A stretch of DNA of 64,000 nt from Mycolicibacterium rhodesiae NBB3. GTDB lineage: Bacteria; Actinomycetota; Actinomycetes; Mycobacteriales; Mycobacteriaceae. Of this stretch, positions 45,298 through 55,126 are shown piece after piece; position 1 is the stretch's first letter, and the number at the start of each line of letters is the position of its first letter. The stretch spans positions 124,001-188,000 of the forward strand of contig NC_016604.1 of assembly GCF_000230895.2 (NCBI RefSeq), written 5' to 3'. The notes beneath the pieces were generated by a model. The model was not told the origin of the DNA and did no database searches. It saw nothing but the letters and a program-made list of their open reading frames with translations. A program made the translations under genes and the position numbers.

Positions 45298-45771
45298 ATG
45301 ATGGCGGAGCCCGACCGTCAGCCTCAACCAGGGCCGGCTAGTGCGGCCACCGCCACGGTGGCGTCGTCATTGGTGACGGTCTCCGACTTGGCCCGATCGG
45401 TCAACTTCTACTGCGATGTGTTCGCTTGCCAGGTCGCCCTACACGGGCAGGACACGGCATTGCTGTTGACGCCGGGCGGTTTTCAAATCTATCTGCGATC
45501 GAAAGGGCAGTCTCGGCGGGCACGTGTCGGCGCCACCGGTGTCCAGTACCTCATGTGGGCCACCGACAGCCAGGCAGAATTGCTGCGGATATCGCAGCGT
45601 CTGTTCGCCTACGATGTGGCGACCTTCTCCTACACCGAGGACGGGGTGAGTTTCGTCGAGGGGTGCGACCCCGATGGCGGAAGGGTCCTCGTCGCCTGTC
45701 CCAGTCCGCACCAGCTCCCGCGAAAGGTGATCGCCCCGCGACTGCGCGGGCGACTGCGCTCCCTTCGGTGA
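45298..45771 (+). CDS. VOC-superfamily (glyoxalase/dioxygenase-fold) protein
   Basis: A 157-residue VOC protein. Start ATG 45298 or 45301 is preferred because an ATG at 45271 would overlap element d and lack a spaced ribosome site. It has VTVSDLARSVNFYCDVFACQVALHG, LLLTPGGFQIYL and VSFVEGCDPDGGRVLVACP. The metal His of glyoxalases is not seen at the first position (SVNFY), but His and Glu occur later, so its chemistry is open. A close relative, frameshifted, lies at 55.1-55.5 kb. Confidence 0.82.
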   Translation: MMAEPDRQPQPGPASAATATVASSLVTVSDLARSVNFYCDVFACQVALHGQDTALLLTPGGFQIYLRSKGQSRRARVGATGVQYLMWATDSQAELLRISQRLFAYDVATFSYTEDGVSFVEGCDPDGGRVLVACPSPHQLPRKVIAPRLRGRLRSLR

Positions 45772-45844
45772 CGCGTGCGCACCGGGGTATTCGCGGCGTG
45801 GGAGTCGTGATCCGATCGCCGTTCGGGTCGCCTGCGTTAGTCGG

Positions 45845-45985
45845 CTACGGCCCCGAGCGCGACGGCAGATACTCGGACACCAGCGAACCCTCGCCGAGGG
45901 TGTAGAAGATGTGTTCGTCGCCGCGCGCGCCGCCAACGATCTCGACCGACCTCCTGCCAAATCTTTTCCTGCCGCCGTCCGTCGA
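45845..45985 (-). pseudogene. possible C-terminal gene remnant
   Basis: On the minus strand an open frame contains VEIVGGARGDEHIFYTLGEGS followed by LVSEYLPSRSGP and a TAG at 45845-45847. The composition looks coding rather than random, but no start and no family can be named. It lies in the gap between the convergent VOC and regulator genes. Confidence 0.25.
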
Positions 45986-46042
45986 CACGACCCTGGCGGC
46001 CAATCACTTCGAATGCGCTGACGTCAGTGTCGCCGGCCAGAC

Positions 46043-46873
46043 CTACTTGCGGCGCTTGCGCCGTGGCCGGACCTCAATCACGGGTGGATCTTCGCGAGCA
46101 GCCAACCTGGCGATACACAGCTCGGGTTCGACAAACGGCTCGAGCCTGGCCGACACGGCCGCGACTTCGCGATCTGCAGATCCGCCGGCGGCCGCAGCGC
46201 GGTCCACCAGGCCCTGCAGCAACCCCAGGTGTAGACCGCAACCCACCTCGGGGTGGGCTCGGGCCAAATCTCGTACCGGGCACGCGTGCAGCCGAATGAC
46301 TCGCTCCCGCCCGAGCACCTGCTCGCTGTCAGCCGACAGCGAGGCCGATGGTTCTGATCCAGCAGCCAGTTCGGCATCAAACCCCATCCGGTCGAACACC
46401 TCGGTGGCAAGCGCCGCTCCTCGAGCCAGCGCGTCACCGGCCTCCGCCGCCTCCGTGCCGTCCTGGCCCACAACGGCTTCGGGCTGGGCAGCCGCGATCC
46501 GCTCTGCCCACTGCACTCCGGCGCGCTGGGCACGCCGAGCACGTGTTTCGGCTGTCTCACCGAGCTCCATCGCGAGAATCTCGGCGAGTATCCGATAGTC
46601 CAGGCGCTCCTCGACGGCACGGTATCCGGTGCGTGGGCGCCCCACGCCGTCCCGGTTCACCCGGGTGCGCTCGATCGCTCCCTCATCGCACAAAGCGTCC
46701 AGGTGGAAACGCACGGTGGTGACGTGCAACTTCATCCGCGAAGCGAGCTCGACGGCATCAATGGCGCCGCCGTGCTCACGCACCATCCGAAGCACTCGTT
46801 CACGTTGCCGGTTGCGCGGCAGGCGATCTCGTCGCCGACGCGGACCGGCTGCAGTGTCGGTTTCCTCGTCCAC
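46043..46873 (-). CDS. ArsR/SufR-like winged-helix regulator with conserved cysteines
   Basis: A 276-residue regulator. Winged helix about 20-85: RVLRMVREHGGAIDAVELASRM, LHVTTVRFHLDALCDEGAIER, GRPRTGYRAVEE. The C-terminal half holds a sensor-like arrangement: CPVRDLARAHPEVGC (Cys-X13-Cys, about 195-209) and a third Cys in EPELCIARLA. SufR-type proteins use similar cysteines for an iron-sulfur cluster that senses iron, redox or NO; that role here is inferred. The GTG start lies about 40 bases from element b. A paralog is at 62.9 kb. Confidence 0.88.
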   Translation of the reverse strand: MDEETDTAAGPRRRRDRLPRNRQRERVLRMVREHGGAIDAVELASRMKLHVTTVRFHLDALCDEGAIERTRVNRDGVGRPRTGYRAVEERLDYRILAEILAMELGETAETRARRAQRAGVQWAERIAAAQPEAVVGQDGTEAAEAGDALARGAALATEVFDRMGFDAELAAGSEPSASLSADSEQVLGRERVIRLHACPVRDLARAHPEVGCGLHLGLLQGLVDRAAAAGGSADREVAAVSARLEPFVEPELCIARLAAREDPPVIEVRPRRKRRK

Positions 46874-46910
46874 CTCGCACCCTTATCCTTCCCGTGTTTA
46901 ACGGATATAC

Positions 46911-46926
46911 TTCCTCTATATTAGCA
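46911..46926 (-). promoter_or_regulatory. stress-island element b (AATATAGAGG motif)
   Basis: The minus strand reads TGCTAATATAGAGGAA, identical over 16 bases with element a, and continues GTATATCC. It lies between the SufR-like gene (minus) and the DUF488 gene (plus), in the place expected for an autoregulatory site. Confidence 0.65.
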
Positions 46927-46992
46927 GAAGTCCATGGATTCTAACGTCCATGGAAGAGGCGAGATGCCTTGTCTGCGGCGGGAGGCAGACCA

Positions 46993-47352
46993 ATGGGAAA
47001 CACCTACTCGGTGCAGGTCCGCCGTGTATATGACCATCGGGGACGCGGCGACGGCACCCGGGTGCTGGTGGACCGGATCTGGCCGCGCGGGATGACCAAG
47101 GAAAAAGCGGATTTGGACGAATGGTGCAAGCAGATCGCGCCGTCCGATGAGCTGCGCAAGTGGTACAACCACGCTCCGGAACGGTTCGAGGAGTTCACTC
47201 GCCGCTATCAGGACGAATTGACCGAGCCTGCACGGGCCGAAGTCCTTACGCACTTGCGCCACCTCGCAAGCAGGGGAACTCTGACGCTGCTTACGGCGAG
47301 CAAGGCCGTTGACATCAGCGAGGCCACCGTGCTTGCCGCGGTGCTGCATTGA
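46993..47352 (+). CDS. DUF488 family protein (short type)
   Basis: A 119-residue protein. ATG 46993 after GGAGGCAGACCA; a TTG 24 bases earlier is an alternative. The family opening is VQVRRVYDHRGRGDGTRVLVDRIWPRG, followed by LDEWCKQIAPSDELRKWY and GTLTLLTASK. This is the short DUF488 branch, widespread beside haemoglobins and hemerythrins; biochemical function unknown. It differs from the longer DUF488 remnant at 53.6-54.0 kb. Confidence 0.9.
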   Translation: MGNTYSVQVRRVYDHRGRGDGTRVLVDRIWPRGMTKEKADLDEWCKQIAPSDELRKWYNHAPERFEEFTRRYQDELTEPARAEVLTHLRHLASRGTLTLLTASKAVDISEATVLAAVLH

Positions 47353-47597
47353 CGTGGGGTCCAGCCGCATGAACCTGCTCGAGTACGTGCCGCGAACTCC
47401 GCGGCCTGCCTTCGCGGGGCCGGTCACGTCCGTCGTGGCATGACCGGTCCGGATTGTTCAGCGGGTGCTTAAAAGAGGTATTCGACACCGACGGCCCCGT
47501 CCGTGATGTGGGGTCGCGGGGTAACGGGCCCTGCGGGTGTCGGGACCGCATGGTCGGCCGGCAGCAGCTGCGACAGTGCGACCCACGCGCCTTCACA

Positions 47598-49904
47598 TCA
47601 CCGACCGGGCCATCCACACGCACCGGGCACCTCCTCAGCCCCGGCCCGTACTCGTGCCGCGGCGTTGACGAGGTTGCGCAGCGAGGCATTCACCTCGGTG
47701 CTGCGGCGGGTCTTTAGTCCGCAGTCAGGGTTGACCCACAGTCGTTCGGCGGGAACAGCTTTGAGTGCCGATCGCAGCGATTGAGCGATCTCGGCGGTTG
47801 CGGGGATTCGTGGTGAGTGGATGTCGTAGACGCCCGGACCCACGCTGTTGCCGAAGCCGATCGCATTGAGGTCGTCGAGGACCTCCATGTGGGATCGGGC
47901 GGCCTCGATGGAAGTGACGTCGGCATCCAGGTCGGCGATCGCGCCGATTACTTCGCCGAACTCCGAATAGCACAAATGGGTGTGGATCTGCGTGGAGTCG
48001 GCGACCCCGGAGGTCGCGAGCCGGAACGCGGCGACCGCCCAGGCGAGGTATCCGGCCTTGTCCTTCGAGCGCAGCGGCAGCAGTTCGCGCAGCGCCGGCT
48101 CGTCGACCTGAATGATCGCGATCCCCGCTGACTGCAGGTCCACGGTCTCGTCGCGGATGGCCAGCGCGATCTGATTGGCGGTGTCGGCTAGCGGTTGGTC
48201 GTCGCGAACAAACGACCAGGCCAGGATCGTCACCGGACCGGTCAGCATGCCCTTGACCGGCTTAGCGGTGAGTGACTGCGCGTAGGTCGCCCAGTCCACG
48301 GTCATCGGATGCGGCCGGGACACGTCGCCGTAGAGGATCGGTGGGCGCACGCAGCGGGTGCCGTAGGACTGCACCCACCCGTTGACGGTGGCGAAGAAGC
48401 CGTCGAGCTGTTCGGCGAAGTACTGCACCATGTCGTTGCGTTCCGGCTCGCCGTGCACCAGCACGTCGAGGCCGAGTTCTTCTTGCAGCCTGATCACGTC
48501 GGCGACTTCGGCCCGCATGAGGCGGATGTACTCGCTCTCGTCGATCTCGCCGGACCGTAGCTCCGCGCGCGCCTTGCGAATCGTCGAGGTCTGCGGGAAC
48601 GAGCCGATCGTGGTGGTTGGCAGTGGTGGAAGATGGAGCCTGTCGTCCTGGATCGCTCGCCGAACCTCGCCGGGACCACGCTGGCTTGCCGAGGCTGCGA
48701 GGCCGTCGATGCGGGCCCGGATCTGCCTGTTGCAGAGGCGGGGGTCACTGGCGCGGGAGGCCATCGCGGCATTCGACGACTCGACCGCCGCGGCTACCGT
48801 GTCCCGTCCACCGTGCAGTGCCTTCGCCAGGGTGACGACCTCGGTGACCTTCTCGGCGCCGAACGCCAGCCAGCTGTGCAGTCGGTCGTCGACGTCGGTC
48901 TCGGCGGTCAATGAGTAGGGCACATGCAAGGTCGAGCAGGAGGTCGACACCGCCACCGAGCGGGCCGCTCCCGACAGAGTGGCAAGCCGGCACAGTGCAG
49001 CCTCGAGGTCGGTACGCCAGACGTTGCGTCCGTCGACGATTCCGGCCACCAGGGTCTTGTCGGCCAGCTCAGGCACCGCCGCAGCGGCCGAATCACCGCC
49101 GGCGACCAGGTCCAGCCCGATGGCCTCGATCGGTGTGCGCGCCAATGCGGGCAGGGCGGCGTCGAGCCCACCAAAGTAGGTGGCGACGAAGATGGCAGGG
49201 CGCTCGGCATGCGCTCCCAGCGCGGTGTAGGTGAGCTCGGCCAGCTCGGGACCGTTGTCCAGGATGTCGGTCACCAGCACCGGCTCATCAATCTGAACCC
49301 ACGCCACCCTGGCCGCGGCGAGCAGGCCCAGCAGCTGGGTGTAGAGCGGAATCAGCTCGCCGAGCCGTGCGATCGGCGCGCTCGCGTCCCCAACGGCCTT
49401 GCTCAGTGCCAGAAACGTGATGGGGCCGACGATCACAGGCCGAACGGTAACGCCTTGCTGCTGAGCTTCTTTGCACTCGGCGAGGACTTTCCCCGGATGC
49501 AGCGTGAACGCGGTGTACGGGGCGATCTCCGGAACGATGTAGTGATAATTCGTGTCGAACCACTTCGTCATCTCCAGCGGCGCAACGTCCTTGGTGCCGC
49601 GCGCCGCCGCGAAATAGCGATCGAGATCGTCGGCGATGCCGGCGACGCGGGGCGGCAATGCGCCCAGCAGGGCCGCGGTGTCGAGCATCTGGTCGTAAAG
49701 GGAGAAGGTATTGACCGGTACCGAGTCCAGTCCGGCCACCGAGAGGGCGGCCCAGGTCTCGCGGCGTAGGTCAGCTGCCACCGATTCCAGATCTGCGCGG
49801 GTGGTCCGCCCCGCCCAGTACGCCTCGATCGCCCGTTTGAGTTCGCGGTGTGGGCCGATTCGTGGAGATCCAAGGATGGTGGCTGTGAAGGGTCGAGATG
49901 GCAC
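47598..49904 (-). CDS. metE: cobalamin-independent methionine synthase
   Basis: A 768-residue MetE, of normal length. The start is GTG ([17 protein letters not shown]), with AAAGGA before it; the longer frame upstream is not coding. It transfers the methyl group of 5-methyltetrahydropteroyl-triglutamate to homocysteine. Marks: [12 protein letters not shown], then [32 protein letters not shown], and the zinc ligands in [10 protein letters not shown] and [11 protein letters not shown]. The enzyme is very sensitive to oxidation, so an additional copy in a stress island is notable. The 220 bases upstream might hold a regulatory leader. Confidence 0.96.
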   Translation of the reverse strand: MPSRPFTATILGSPRIGPHRELKRAIEAYWAGRTTRADLESVAADLRRETWAALSVAGLDSVPVNTFSLYDQMLDTAALLGALPPRVAGIADDLDRYFAAARGTKDVAPLEMTKWFDTNYHYIVPEIAPYTAFTLHPGKVLAECKEAQQQGVTVRPVIVGPITFLALSKAVGDASAPIARLGELIPLYTQLLGLLAAARVAWVQIDEPVLVTDILDNGPELAELTYTALGAHAERPAIFVATYFGGLDAALPALARTPIEAIGLDLVAGGDSAAAAVPELADKTLVAGIVDGRNVWRTDLEAALCRLATLSGAARSVAVSTSCSTLHVPYSLTAETDVDDRLHSWLAFGAEKVTEVVTLAKALHGGRDTVAAAVESSNAAMASRASDPRLCNRQIRARIDGLAASASQRGPGEVRRAIQDDRLHLPPLPTTTIGSFPQTSTIRKARAELRSGEIDESEYIRLMRAEVADVIRLQEELGLDVLVHGEPERNDMVQYFAEQLDGFFATVNGWVQSYGTRCVRPPILYGDVSRPHPMTVDWATYAQSLTAKPVKGMLTGPVTILAWSFVRDDQPLADTANQIALAIRDETVDLQSAGIAIIQVDEPALRELLPLRSKDKAGYLAWAVAAFRLATSGVADSTQIHTHLCYSEFGEVIGAIADLDADVTSIEAARSHMEVLDDLNAIGFGNSVGPGVYDIHSPRIPATAEIAQSLRSALKAVPAERLWVNPDCGLKTRRSTEVNASLRNLVNAAARVRAGAEEVPGACGWPGR

Positions 49905-50124
49905 GAGACGTCCTTTACGTTGTCGCAATTCCAGTAGGTTTACGGCCGGTGTTGTGATTGACGCTTGCCGGGCGGCCGAGCGCGCGCGATGCCCAAGGTT
50001 TTGATCGGTAGGGCTGTAGTGCCGCTTCCGCCGACTGACTTCGGCTGCGGGGCTTTGGGTGGCAATGCAGTCGCCGTCTCGATCCCGCGTGTTCCTTGAA
50101 CGTCGCGGTCCTGCGGTGTCTGCA

Positions 50125-52926
50125 TCAGGCTGGGAGTAGTTGCCGCAGGACGTATTGCAGGATGCCTCCGTGCCGGTAATAGGCGGCCTCGGCGGGCGTG
50201 TCGATGCGCACGGTGGCGACGAATTCCGTATTGCGCCCGTCCCGTTCGGCGCGAACGGCGACTTCGCTCGGGAACGGTGCGGCGGGGTCGGTGCCGGCCA
50301 GTCCGGTGATCGAATACACCTCCTCACCCGTCAGTCCCAGGCTTTCTCTCGACGCGCCGGCCGGGAACTGCAGGGGCAGCACGCCCATGCCGATCAGGTT
50401 CGAGCGGTGGATCCGTTCGAACGAGATGGCCAGGACCGCGCGCACCCCGAGCAGCAGGGTGCCCTTGGCCGCCCAGTCCCGCGACGATCCCGAGCCGTAC
50501 TCAGCGCCGGCCAGGATGATCAGCGGCACCCCGTCGGCGGCATACGTGGTGGACGCGGCGAAGATACTCATCTGCTCACCGTCGGGCAGGTGCCGGGTGA
50601 CGCCGCCCTCGGTGCCGGGAGCCAGCAGGTTGCGCAGCCGGATATTCGCAAACGTGCCCCGAATCATGACCTCGTGGTTGCCGCGGCGGGAGCCGTAGGA
50701 GTTGAAATCAGCCCGCGCTACCCCGTGCTCGGTCAAGTAGTTCCCGGCAGGACCATCGGGCTTGATCGCACCGGCGGGCGAAATGTGGTCGGTGGTCACC
50801 GAATCACCCAGCACGGCAAGCGCTCTGGCTCCGGCGATGTCGCGGACCGGCTCCGGTTCCCGGCTCATTCCGTCGAAGTACGGCGGGTGGCGGACGTAGG
50901 TGGAGGCGTCGTCCCAGTCGAAGATCTGCCCGGTCGCGATGTCGAGGCCCCGCCACTGGTCGTCACCGACGAGCACGTCGGCGTAGCCGCGGGTGAACAT
51001 CTCCGCTTGCACGCACTCGTCGATAACCTCCTTGACCTCCTGGGTGCTGGGCCAGATGTCGCGCAGGTACACCGGCTGTCCGGCCGGGTCGGTGCCGAGG
51101 GGATCGTTGAGCAGGTCGGCAAGCATGGTGCCGGTCAGGGCGTAGGCGATCACCAGTGGCGGGGACGTCAGGAAATTCATTTTGCACTCGGGATGGATGC
51201 GGCCCTCGAAGTTGCGGTTGCCCGACAACACCGAGGCCACCGTCAGGTCGTGTTCGGTGACGGCCCCGCTGACCTGCGGGATCAGCGGTCCAGAGTTGCC
51301 GATACAGGTGGTGCATCCGTAGCCGACCAGAGAAAACCCGAGCTGCTCTAGGTAGGGAGTCAACCCGGCCCGGTCGTAGTAGTCGGTCACGACACGCGAG
51401 CCCGGCGCGAGTGTCGTTTTCACCCAGGGTTTACGGGACAGGCCACGCTCGACGGCCTTCTTGGCCAGCAGGCCCGCGCCGATCATGACCGACGGGTTGG
51501 AGGTGTTGGTGCACGAGGTGATCGCGGCGATCACCACGTGTCCGTGACCAATTGCCGCGCGGGTGCCGTCGGCGAGGGTCACCGACACCGGCTCCGACGG
51601 CAACTCATGGGACGGGCCGTAACCGCACGGCGCGAACGGGACGTCGTCGACGCGGTCGTGATCGATGGCGACCGGGTCGCTTGCCGGGAATGATTCGCTC
51701 AACGCCTCATCGAGCCCGCCCGCCTGCACGACAGCCCGAGGACCACCGGCAAGCCGCGAAGCGACCGCATGCGAGGCCATCGACAACGGGATGCGGTCCT
51801 GGGGTCGCTTCGGCCCGGCGATCGAGGGTTCCACACCAGCCAGATCCAGTTCGACGGTTTGGCTGTAGACCGGCTCGTCATCAGGGTCATGCCACAGGCC
51901 CTGCTCCTTGGCGTACGCCTCGACCAGCCGTATCTGGGGTTCGGGGCGTCCGGTCAGCCGCAGATAGGTCAGTGTCTCCGCGTCGATCGGGAAGATCGCA
52001 CAGGTCGAACCGTATTCGGGACTCATGTTGCCGAGGGTCGCCCGGTTCGCCAGCGGCACGTTCGCCACGCCGGGGCCGTAGAAGTCAACGAACTTGCCCA
52101 CCACCCCCGTCTGGCGCAGCAGTTCGGCGACCGTGAGCACCAGATCGGTCGCGGTCGTGCCCTCGCGCAGCTCCCCGGTTAGCTTGAGACCGAGCACCTG
52201 CGGGATCAGCATGCTCATCGGCTGCCCGAGCATGGCCGCCTCCGCCTCGATGCCGCCGACCCCCCAACCGAGCACGCCGAGCCCGTTGACCATCGGGGTG
52301 TGCGAGTCAGTGCCGACCAGGGTGTCCGGATAGGCCTGCGGGCCGTCCGGGCCGGCCCGGGTGAACACCACCCGGGCCAGATACTCCAGATTGACCTGAT
52401 GACAAATGCCGGTGTCGGGCGGGACAACCAGGAAATCGTCGAACGCCTGCTGCGCCCACCGCAGCAACTGGTAGCGCTCCCGGTTGCGGACGAACTCCAG
52501 GCCGGCGTTGACCCTGGACGCGTCGGGGCGGGCGAACACGTCGGCGATCACCGAGTGATCGATCACCAGCTCGGTGGGGATCAGCGGGTTGATTCTCGCC
52601 GCGTCCCCGCCCAGCGCGGTCATCGCATCACGCATCGCGACCAGGTCGACCACACACGGGACGCCGGTGAAATCCTGCATTAACACCCTCGCAGGGGTGA
52701 ACTGGATCTCGGTGTGGCTCTGCTGCGCGGGATCCCACGCGGCCAAGGCCCGCGCCTGCTCCCCGGTGACCAGGCGGCCATCCTCGTTGCGCACCAAATT
52801 CTCCAGCAGCACCCGCAGGCTGTAAGGCAGCCGGTGGGAGGTCTGCACCCGGTCCAAACGGAAGATGTCATAGCTTTCGCCGTCGACGACAAGCCGATCA
52901 CGGGCACCGAAACTGTTCAGGCTCAC
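50125..52926 (-). CDS. acnA: aconitate hydratase A
   Basis: A 933-residue aconitase. GTG 52926 ([12 protein letters not shown]) overlaps the stop of the AhpD-like gene (GTGA); a longer frame upstream is rejected. It isomerises citrate to isocitrate with a 4Fe-4S cluster. Cluster ligands lie in [17 protein letters not shown] and [13 protein letters not shown]. Other marks: [50 protein letters not shown]. The Fe-S cluster is a known target of NO and superoxide, in keeping with the neighbours. Confidence 0.96.
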   Translation of the reverse strand: MSLNSFGARDRLVVDGESYDIFRLDRVQTSHRLPYSLRVLLENLVRNEDGRLVTGEQARALAAWDPAQQSHTEIQFTPARVLMQDFTGVPCVVDLVAMRDAMTALGGDAARINPLIPTELVIDHSVIADVFARPDASRVNAGLEFVRNRERYQLLRWAQQAFDDFLVVPPDTGICHQVNLEYLARVVFTRAGPDGPQAYPDTLVGTDSHTPMVNGLGVLGWGVGGIEAEAAMLGQPMSMLIPQVLGLKLTGELREGTTATDLVLTVAELLRQTGVVGKFVDFYGPGVANVPLANRATLGNMSPEYGSTCAIFPIDAETLTYLRLTGRPEPQIRLVEAYAKEQGLWHDPDDEPVYSQTVELDLAGVEPSIAGPKRPQDRIPLSMASHAVASRLAGGPRAVVQAGGLDEALSESFPASDPVAIDHDRVDDVPFAPCGYGPSHELPSEPVSVTLADGTRAAIGHGHVVIAAITSCTNTSNPSVMIGAGLLAKKAVERGLSRKPWVKTTLAPGSRVVTDYYDRAGLTPYLEQLGFSLVGYGCTTCIGNSGPLIPQVSGAVTEHDLTVASVLSGNRNFEGRIHPECKMNFLTSPPLVIAYALTGTMLADLLNDPLGTDPAGQPVYLRDIWPSTQEVKEVIDECVQAEMFTRGYADVLVGDDQWRGLDIATGQIFDWDDASTYVRHPPYFDGMSREPEPVRDIAGARALAVLGDSVTTDHISPAGAIKPDGPAGNYLTEHGVARADFNSYGSRRGNHEVMIRGTFANIRLRNLLAPGTEGGVTRHLPDGEQMSIFAASTTYAADGVPLIILAGAEYGSGSSRDWAAKGTLLLGVRAVLAISFERIHRSNLIGMGVLPLQFPAGASRESLGLTGEEVYSITGLAGTDPAAPFPSEVAVRAERDGRNTEFVATVRIDTPAEAAYYRHGGILQYVLRQLLPA

Positions 52927-53294
52927 GACGGCGCGCCATCCGCACCCGGGGTGTGCGTGTGGGTGTCGATCTGATCCATCGCGTGAATGGCCAACGCGGC
53001 GTGCGCAAATGCGCCGCCGGCGCGCATCTCCGCGGCGACCCAGATGGCCTCCATGATCTCTTCGGGGCTCGCACCCTTGCGCCGCGCCAGCTTGGTGTGG
53101 CCGGTGATGCAGTACGGGCACTGGGTTACGTGTGCCACTGCGACGGCGATGAGCTGTTTGGTCTTCTCGGGCAGCGCACCCTCGGCGAATACCGCACGGG
53201 AAAACCCGTCGAAGGCGTCGTGGATGTTGGGGGCAAGAGCTTTTCGGCGAGCCGACATCTGTCGTGTTGCCGGCTGATACAGGGACTCGGACAT
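52923..53294 (-). CDS. carboxymuconolactone decarboxylase / AhpD-like protein
   Basis: A 123-residue protein. ATG 53294 has GGAG at the right distance; a longer frame is rejected. The key motif is [19 protein letters not shown], the CxxC-His of AhpD-like peroxidase partners, followed by [22 protein letters not shown]. It is probably a disulfide-reductase-type peroxidase. It is co-translated with acnA, so one promoter (at the palindrome 53385-53414) would control both. Confidence 0.9.
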   Translation of the reverse strand: MSESLYQPATRQMSARRKALAPNIHDAFDGFSRAVFAEGALPEKTKQLIAVAVAHVTQCPYCITGHTKLARRKGASPEEIMEAIWVAAEMRAGGAFAHAALAIHAMDQIDTHTHTPGADGAPS

Positions 53295-53384
53295 AGCCAT
53301 CTCCACTTCGCGCTGCCGGGCGGTGGCGGTGCTCGTCGCGCCCGCGGCGCTGGTCTCACTGAGCCACTCTACCCGCAACCGGGG

Positions 53385-53414
53385 CAATATAGAGGGATAA
53401 ATTCATCTATATTG
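53385..53414. promoter_or_regulatory. stress-island element c (perfect palindrome)
   Basis: CAATATAGA (53385-53393), twelve bases, TCTATATTG (53406-53414); both arms are exact inverted repeats. The left arm continues GGGAT, like the AATATAGAGG of elements a and b. It lies upstream of the AhpD-like/acnA operon (minus) and of the hemerythrin fragment (plus). Confidence 0.7.
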
Positions 53415-53492
53415 AAGATGTGGACCCGGATGCGACGTGGCAGGTGTGTGATGGCGACGGTGGCCATCAACGGCCCCGGGTGGAAAGGCACC

Positions 53493-53582
53493 ATGGCCGA
53501 CGGGGTTCTATCCGTCGTTCTGAAGCGCAAGCACTACGAAATAAACAGTGGGGCAAAGGCTTTCATCGACAAGCTCGAAGGT
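53493..53582 (+). pseudogene. hemerythrin HHE-domain fragment
   Basis: Thirty codons from ATG 53493 encode MADGVLSVVLKRKH and later FIDKLEG. They match the start of the intact hemerythrin gene at 59.4-59.9 kb (MPDGVLSVVLLREH, FIDKLD), and the DNA itself is very similar. After this the similarity stops and opposite-strand DUF488 sequence begins. It is a truncated duplicate; the frame stays open to 53801 but is not family sequence. Confidence 0.75.
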
Positions 53583-53594
53583 GCGCGCTGCCAA

Positions 53595-53994
53595 TCACAC
53601 CGACGGATAGGTGATCTGTGTTTTGTCGGGCTTCGCGAAGCTCGTCATCGTTGCAGACGTCAGCTTTCCAGCGCCCATGATGTGCTGAACGTCGACGCCA
53701 CGAACAAGCAGCGCGTCGGCGACAAGCGCGCGATGGCACCGCCAGAAGACAGTCTCGGCGCACATGATGACGGTGATGCGTTGTGCAAGCCAGTGCAGTG
53801 AGTTCCGCAACCGCGTCCTGGAAAGGCGGTGTGTTCATGTAGTCGGCGTGCCCGCGGAAGGATACGTTGCGCCATCCGGTGTTGATTGAATCTTTGGCTG
53901 GCCGGCGTAATCCGCCGAGCGCGGGCGGATGCCGGTAGTCGATTCCGGCCGACGCCAACGATCCCTCGAGTTGGTCGATGTGGAACTGCGGCAA
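53595..53994 (-). pseudogene. DUF488 (long type), truncated and frameshifted
   Basis: One frame gives LPQFHIDQLEGSLASAGIDY, DSINTGWRNVSFRGHADYMN and PPFQDAVAELTALA. The continuation, RITVIMCAETVFWRCHRALVADALL and VRGVDVQHIMG, is in another frame and ends at 53595. Together they are the central and C-terminal part of a DUF488 protein with its MCAE and WRCHR motifs. The N-terminal 45 or so residues (the IGHS start) are missing. The frameshift is near 53780-53795. Confidence 0.75.
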
Positions 53995-54019
53995 TGCGCC
54001 GCCCACCGGCGCCGGTTCG

Positions 54020-54490
54020 CTAAGGATCTCGTCGGGGCTTCGCACGCGAGGTTCGACGGTAGGTAAACACGGCCGCCGATTCCGGCAGCCACAACCGCCA
54101 CGTGGCGGTCGGGAGCGGTTCTCACTCCGACACGCGGACCGCTGGCCCACGTCGCCACCGGGGCGAGTCTGAGCCTGACCCGCGAGCCAGGGTCGAAAAG
54201 GTGAGAGCCGCAGTCGCCCAAGGTGATACCGAGCGCGCTGCCCAGATTGCCCGGCCCGCGCGCCATGTCATGCGGTCTGCGAGCGGCGGGCCTTCTGGCT
54301 GAGGCGGTATCCTCGCCGACGATTACCTCCCCTGACCGGATCAGCACCGCGCCGGCAACTCCATCGGGTCCGCACGTCCCATTGAGACACGTGTGTATCC
54401 CCGTAGCTGCGGTACACATAGAGGCTGCCCGCAGGACCGAACAACACCGCGTTGCGCGCGGTCGGCCCGGGGAACGAATGGGCCGCTGGT
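54020..54490 (-). pseudogene. 3-methyladenine DNA glycosylase (AAG family), decayed
   Basis: Three frames are needed to read it. The first gives [17 protein letters not shown] and LYVYRSYG. The second gives [35 protein letters not shown] and LFDPGSRVRLRLAPV. The third gives TWRLWLPESAAVFTYRR before a stop at 54020-54022. These are the typical AAG family motifs in order. The N-terminal third is missing and there are at least two frameshifts, one being an extra G in a G run. It abuts the DUF488 remnant. Confidence 0.75.
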
Positions 54491-54614
54491 CCGGTACGCG
54501 CTGGGCGCGGCGGCGGTGGTCAATGTGTGGGCCGCACTGATTCTCGCGGATCATTTGGCGGAACGCATCTTGTTCGCATCGGGCGTGCCACGGCCATCCG
54601 TTTAGACTCGGAGA

Positions 54615-55070
54615 ATGGCACCCAAGAGGCCGCCGGTTGTTATCTCGGTTCTGGCTCCCCGTCTCTTGAAAACGATGTCCAAATTTAATGTGGCAATCTA
54701 TCGCGCCACCAACGGGCGCGTCGGCGGCCACGAGTTGGGGCTCCCGCTGTGTCTGTTGACCACGACTGGCCGCAAGAGCGGGTTATCCCGAACGAGTCCA
54801 CTGATATTCGTGGCCGATGGTGCACGTGTGGTCCTGGTGGCATCGCAGGGCGGTCTGCCCACACACCCAATGTGGTTTCTAAATCTGCGCGCGAATCCTG
54901 AGGTGCACGTGCAGATCCGAGCCCAGACCCACACCATGCGTGCCCGCGTCGCCGACGACGCGGAACGGGCGCAGCTCTGGCCGCGACTCATCGCACACAA
55001 CCCGCGGTGGGCGCGATACCAATCGTGGACTGACCGCGTGATTCCGGTGGTGGTCTGCGAGCCGGCCTAG
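54615..55070 (+). CDS. F420-dependent nitroreductase-like protein (Ddn family)
   Basis: A 151-residue split-barrel protein of the deazaflavin-dependent (Ddn/FDOR-A) family. It has a hydrophobic N-terminus, then LPLCLLTTTGRKSGLSRTSPL, ARVVLVASQGGLPTHPMWFLNLRANPEVHV, all family marks for F420 binding. Such enzymes reduce quinones and nitro compounds and defend against oxidative stress. Its DNA is intact, in contrast to the pseudogenes on both sides. Confidence 0.9.
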   Translation: MAPKRPPVVISVLAPRLLKTMSKFNVAIYRATNGRVGGHELGLPLCLLTTTGRKSGLSRTSPLIFVADGARVVLVASQGGLPTHPMWFLNLRANPEVHVQIRAQTHTMRARVADDAERAQLWPRLIAHNPRWARYQSWTDRVIPVVVCEPA

Positions 55071-55126
55071 CGTCACCGCGCGAGCGGGCGGAGTTCTCTC
55101 CGGCTGCGTCGGCAAGAGGCAGACCG

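Noticed and set aside
52927..53121. N-terminal extension of the aconitase frame
   Set aside because: The extension overlaps the AhpD-like gene in another frame; the GTG overlapping that gene's stop gives the normal aconitase N-terminus.
54393..54605. Plus-strand frame ending in a hydrophobic stretch ([20 protein letters not shown])
   Set aside because: It overlaps the decayed glycosylase region on the opposite strand and lacks a good start; a small membrane protein is possible but not supported.
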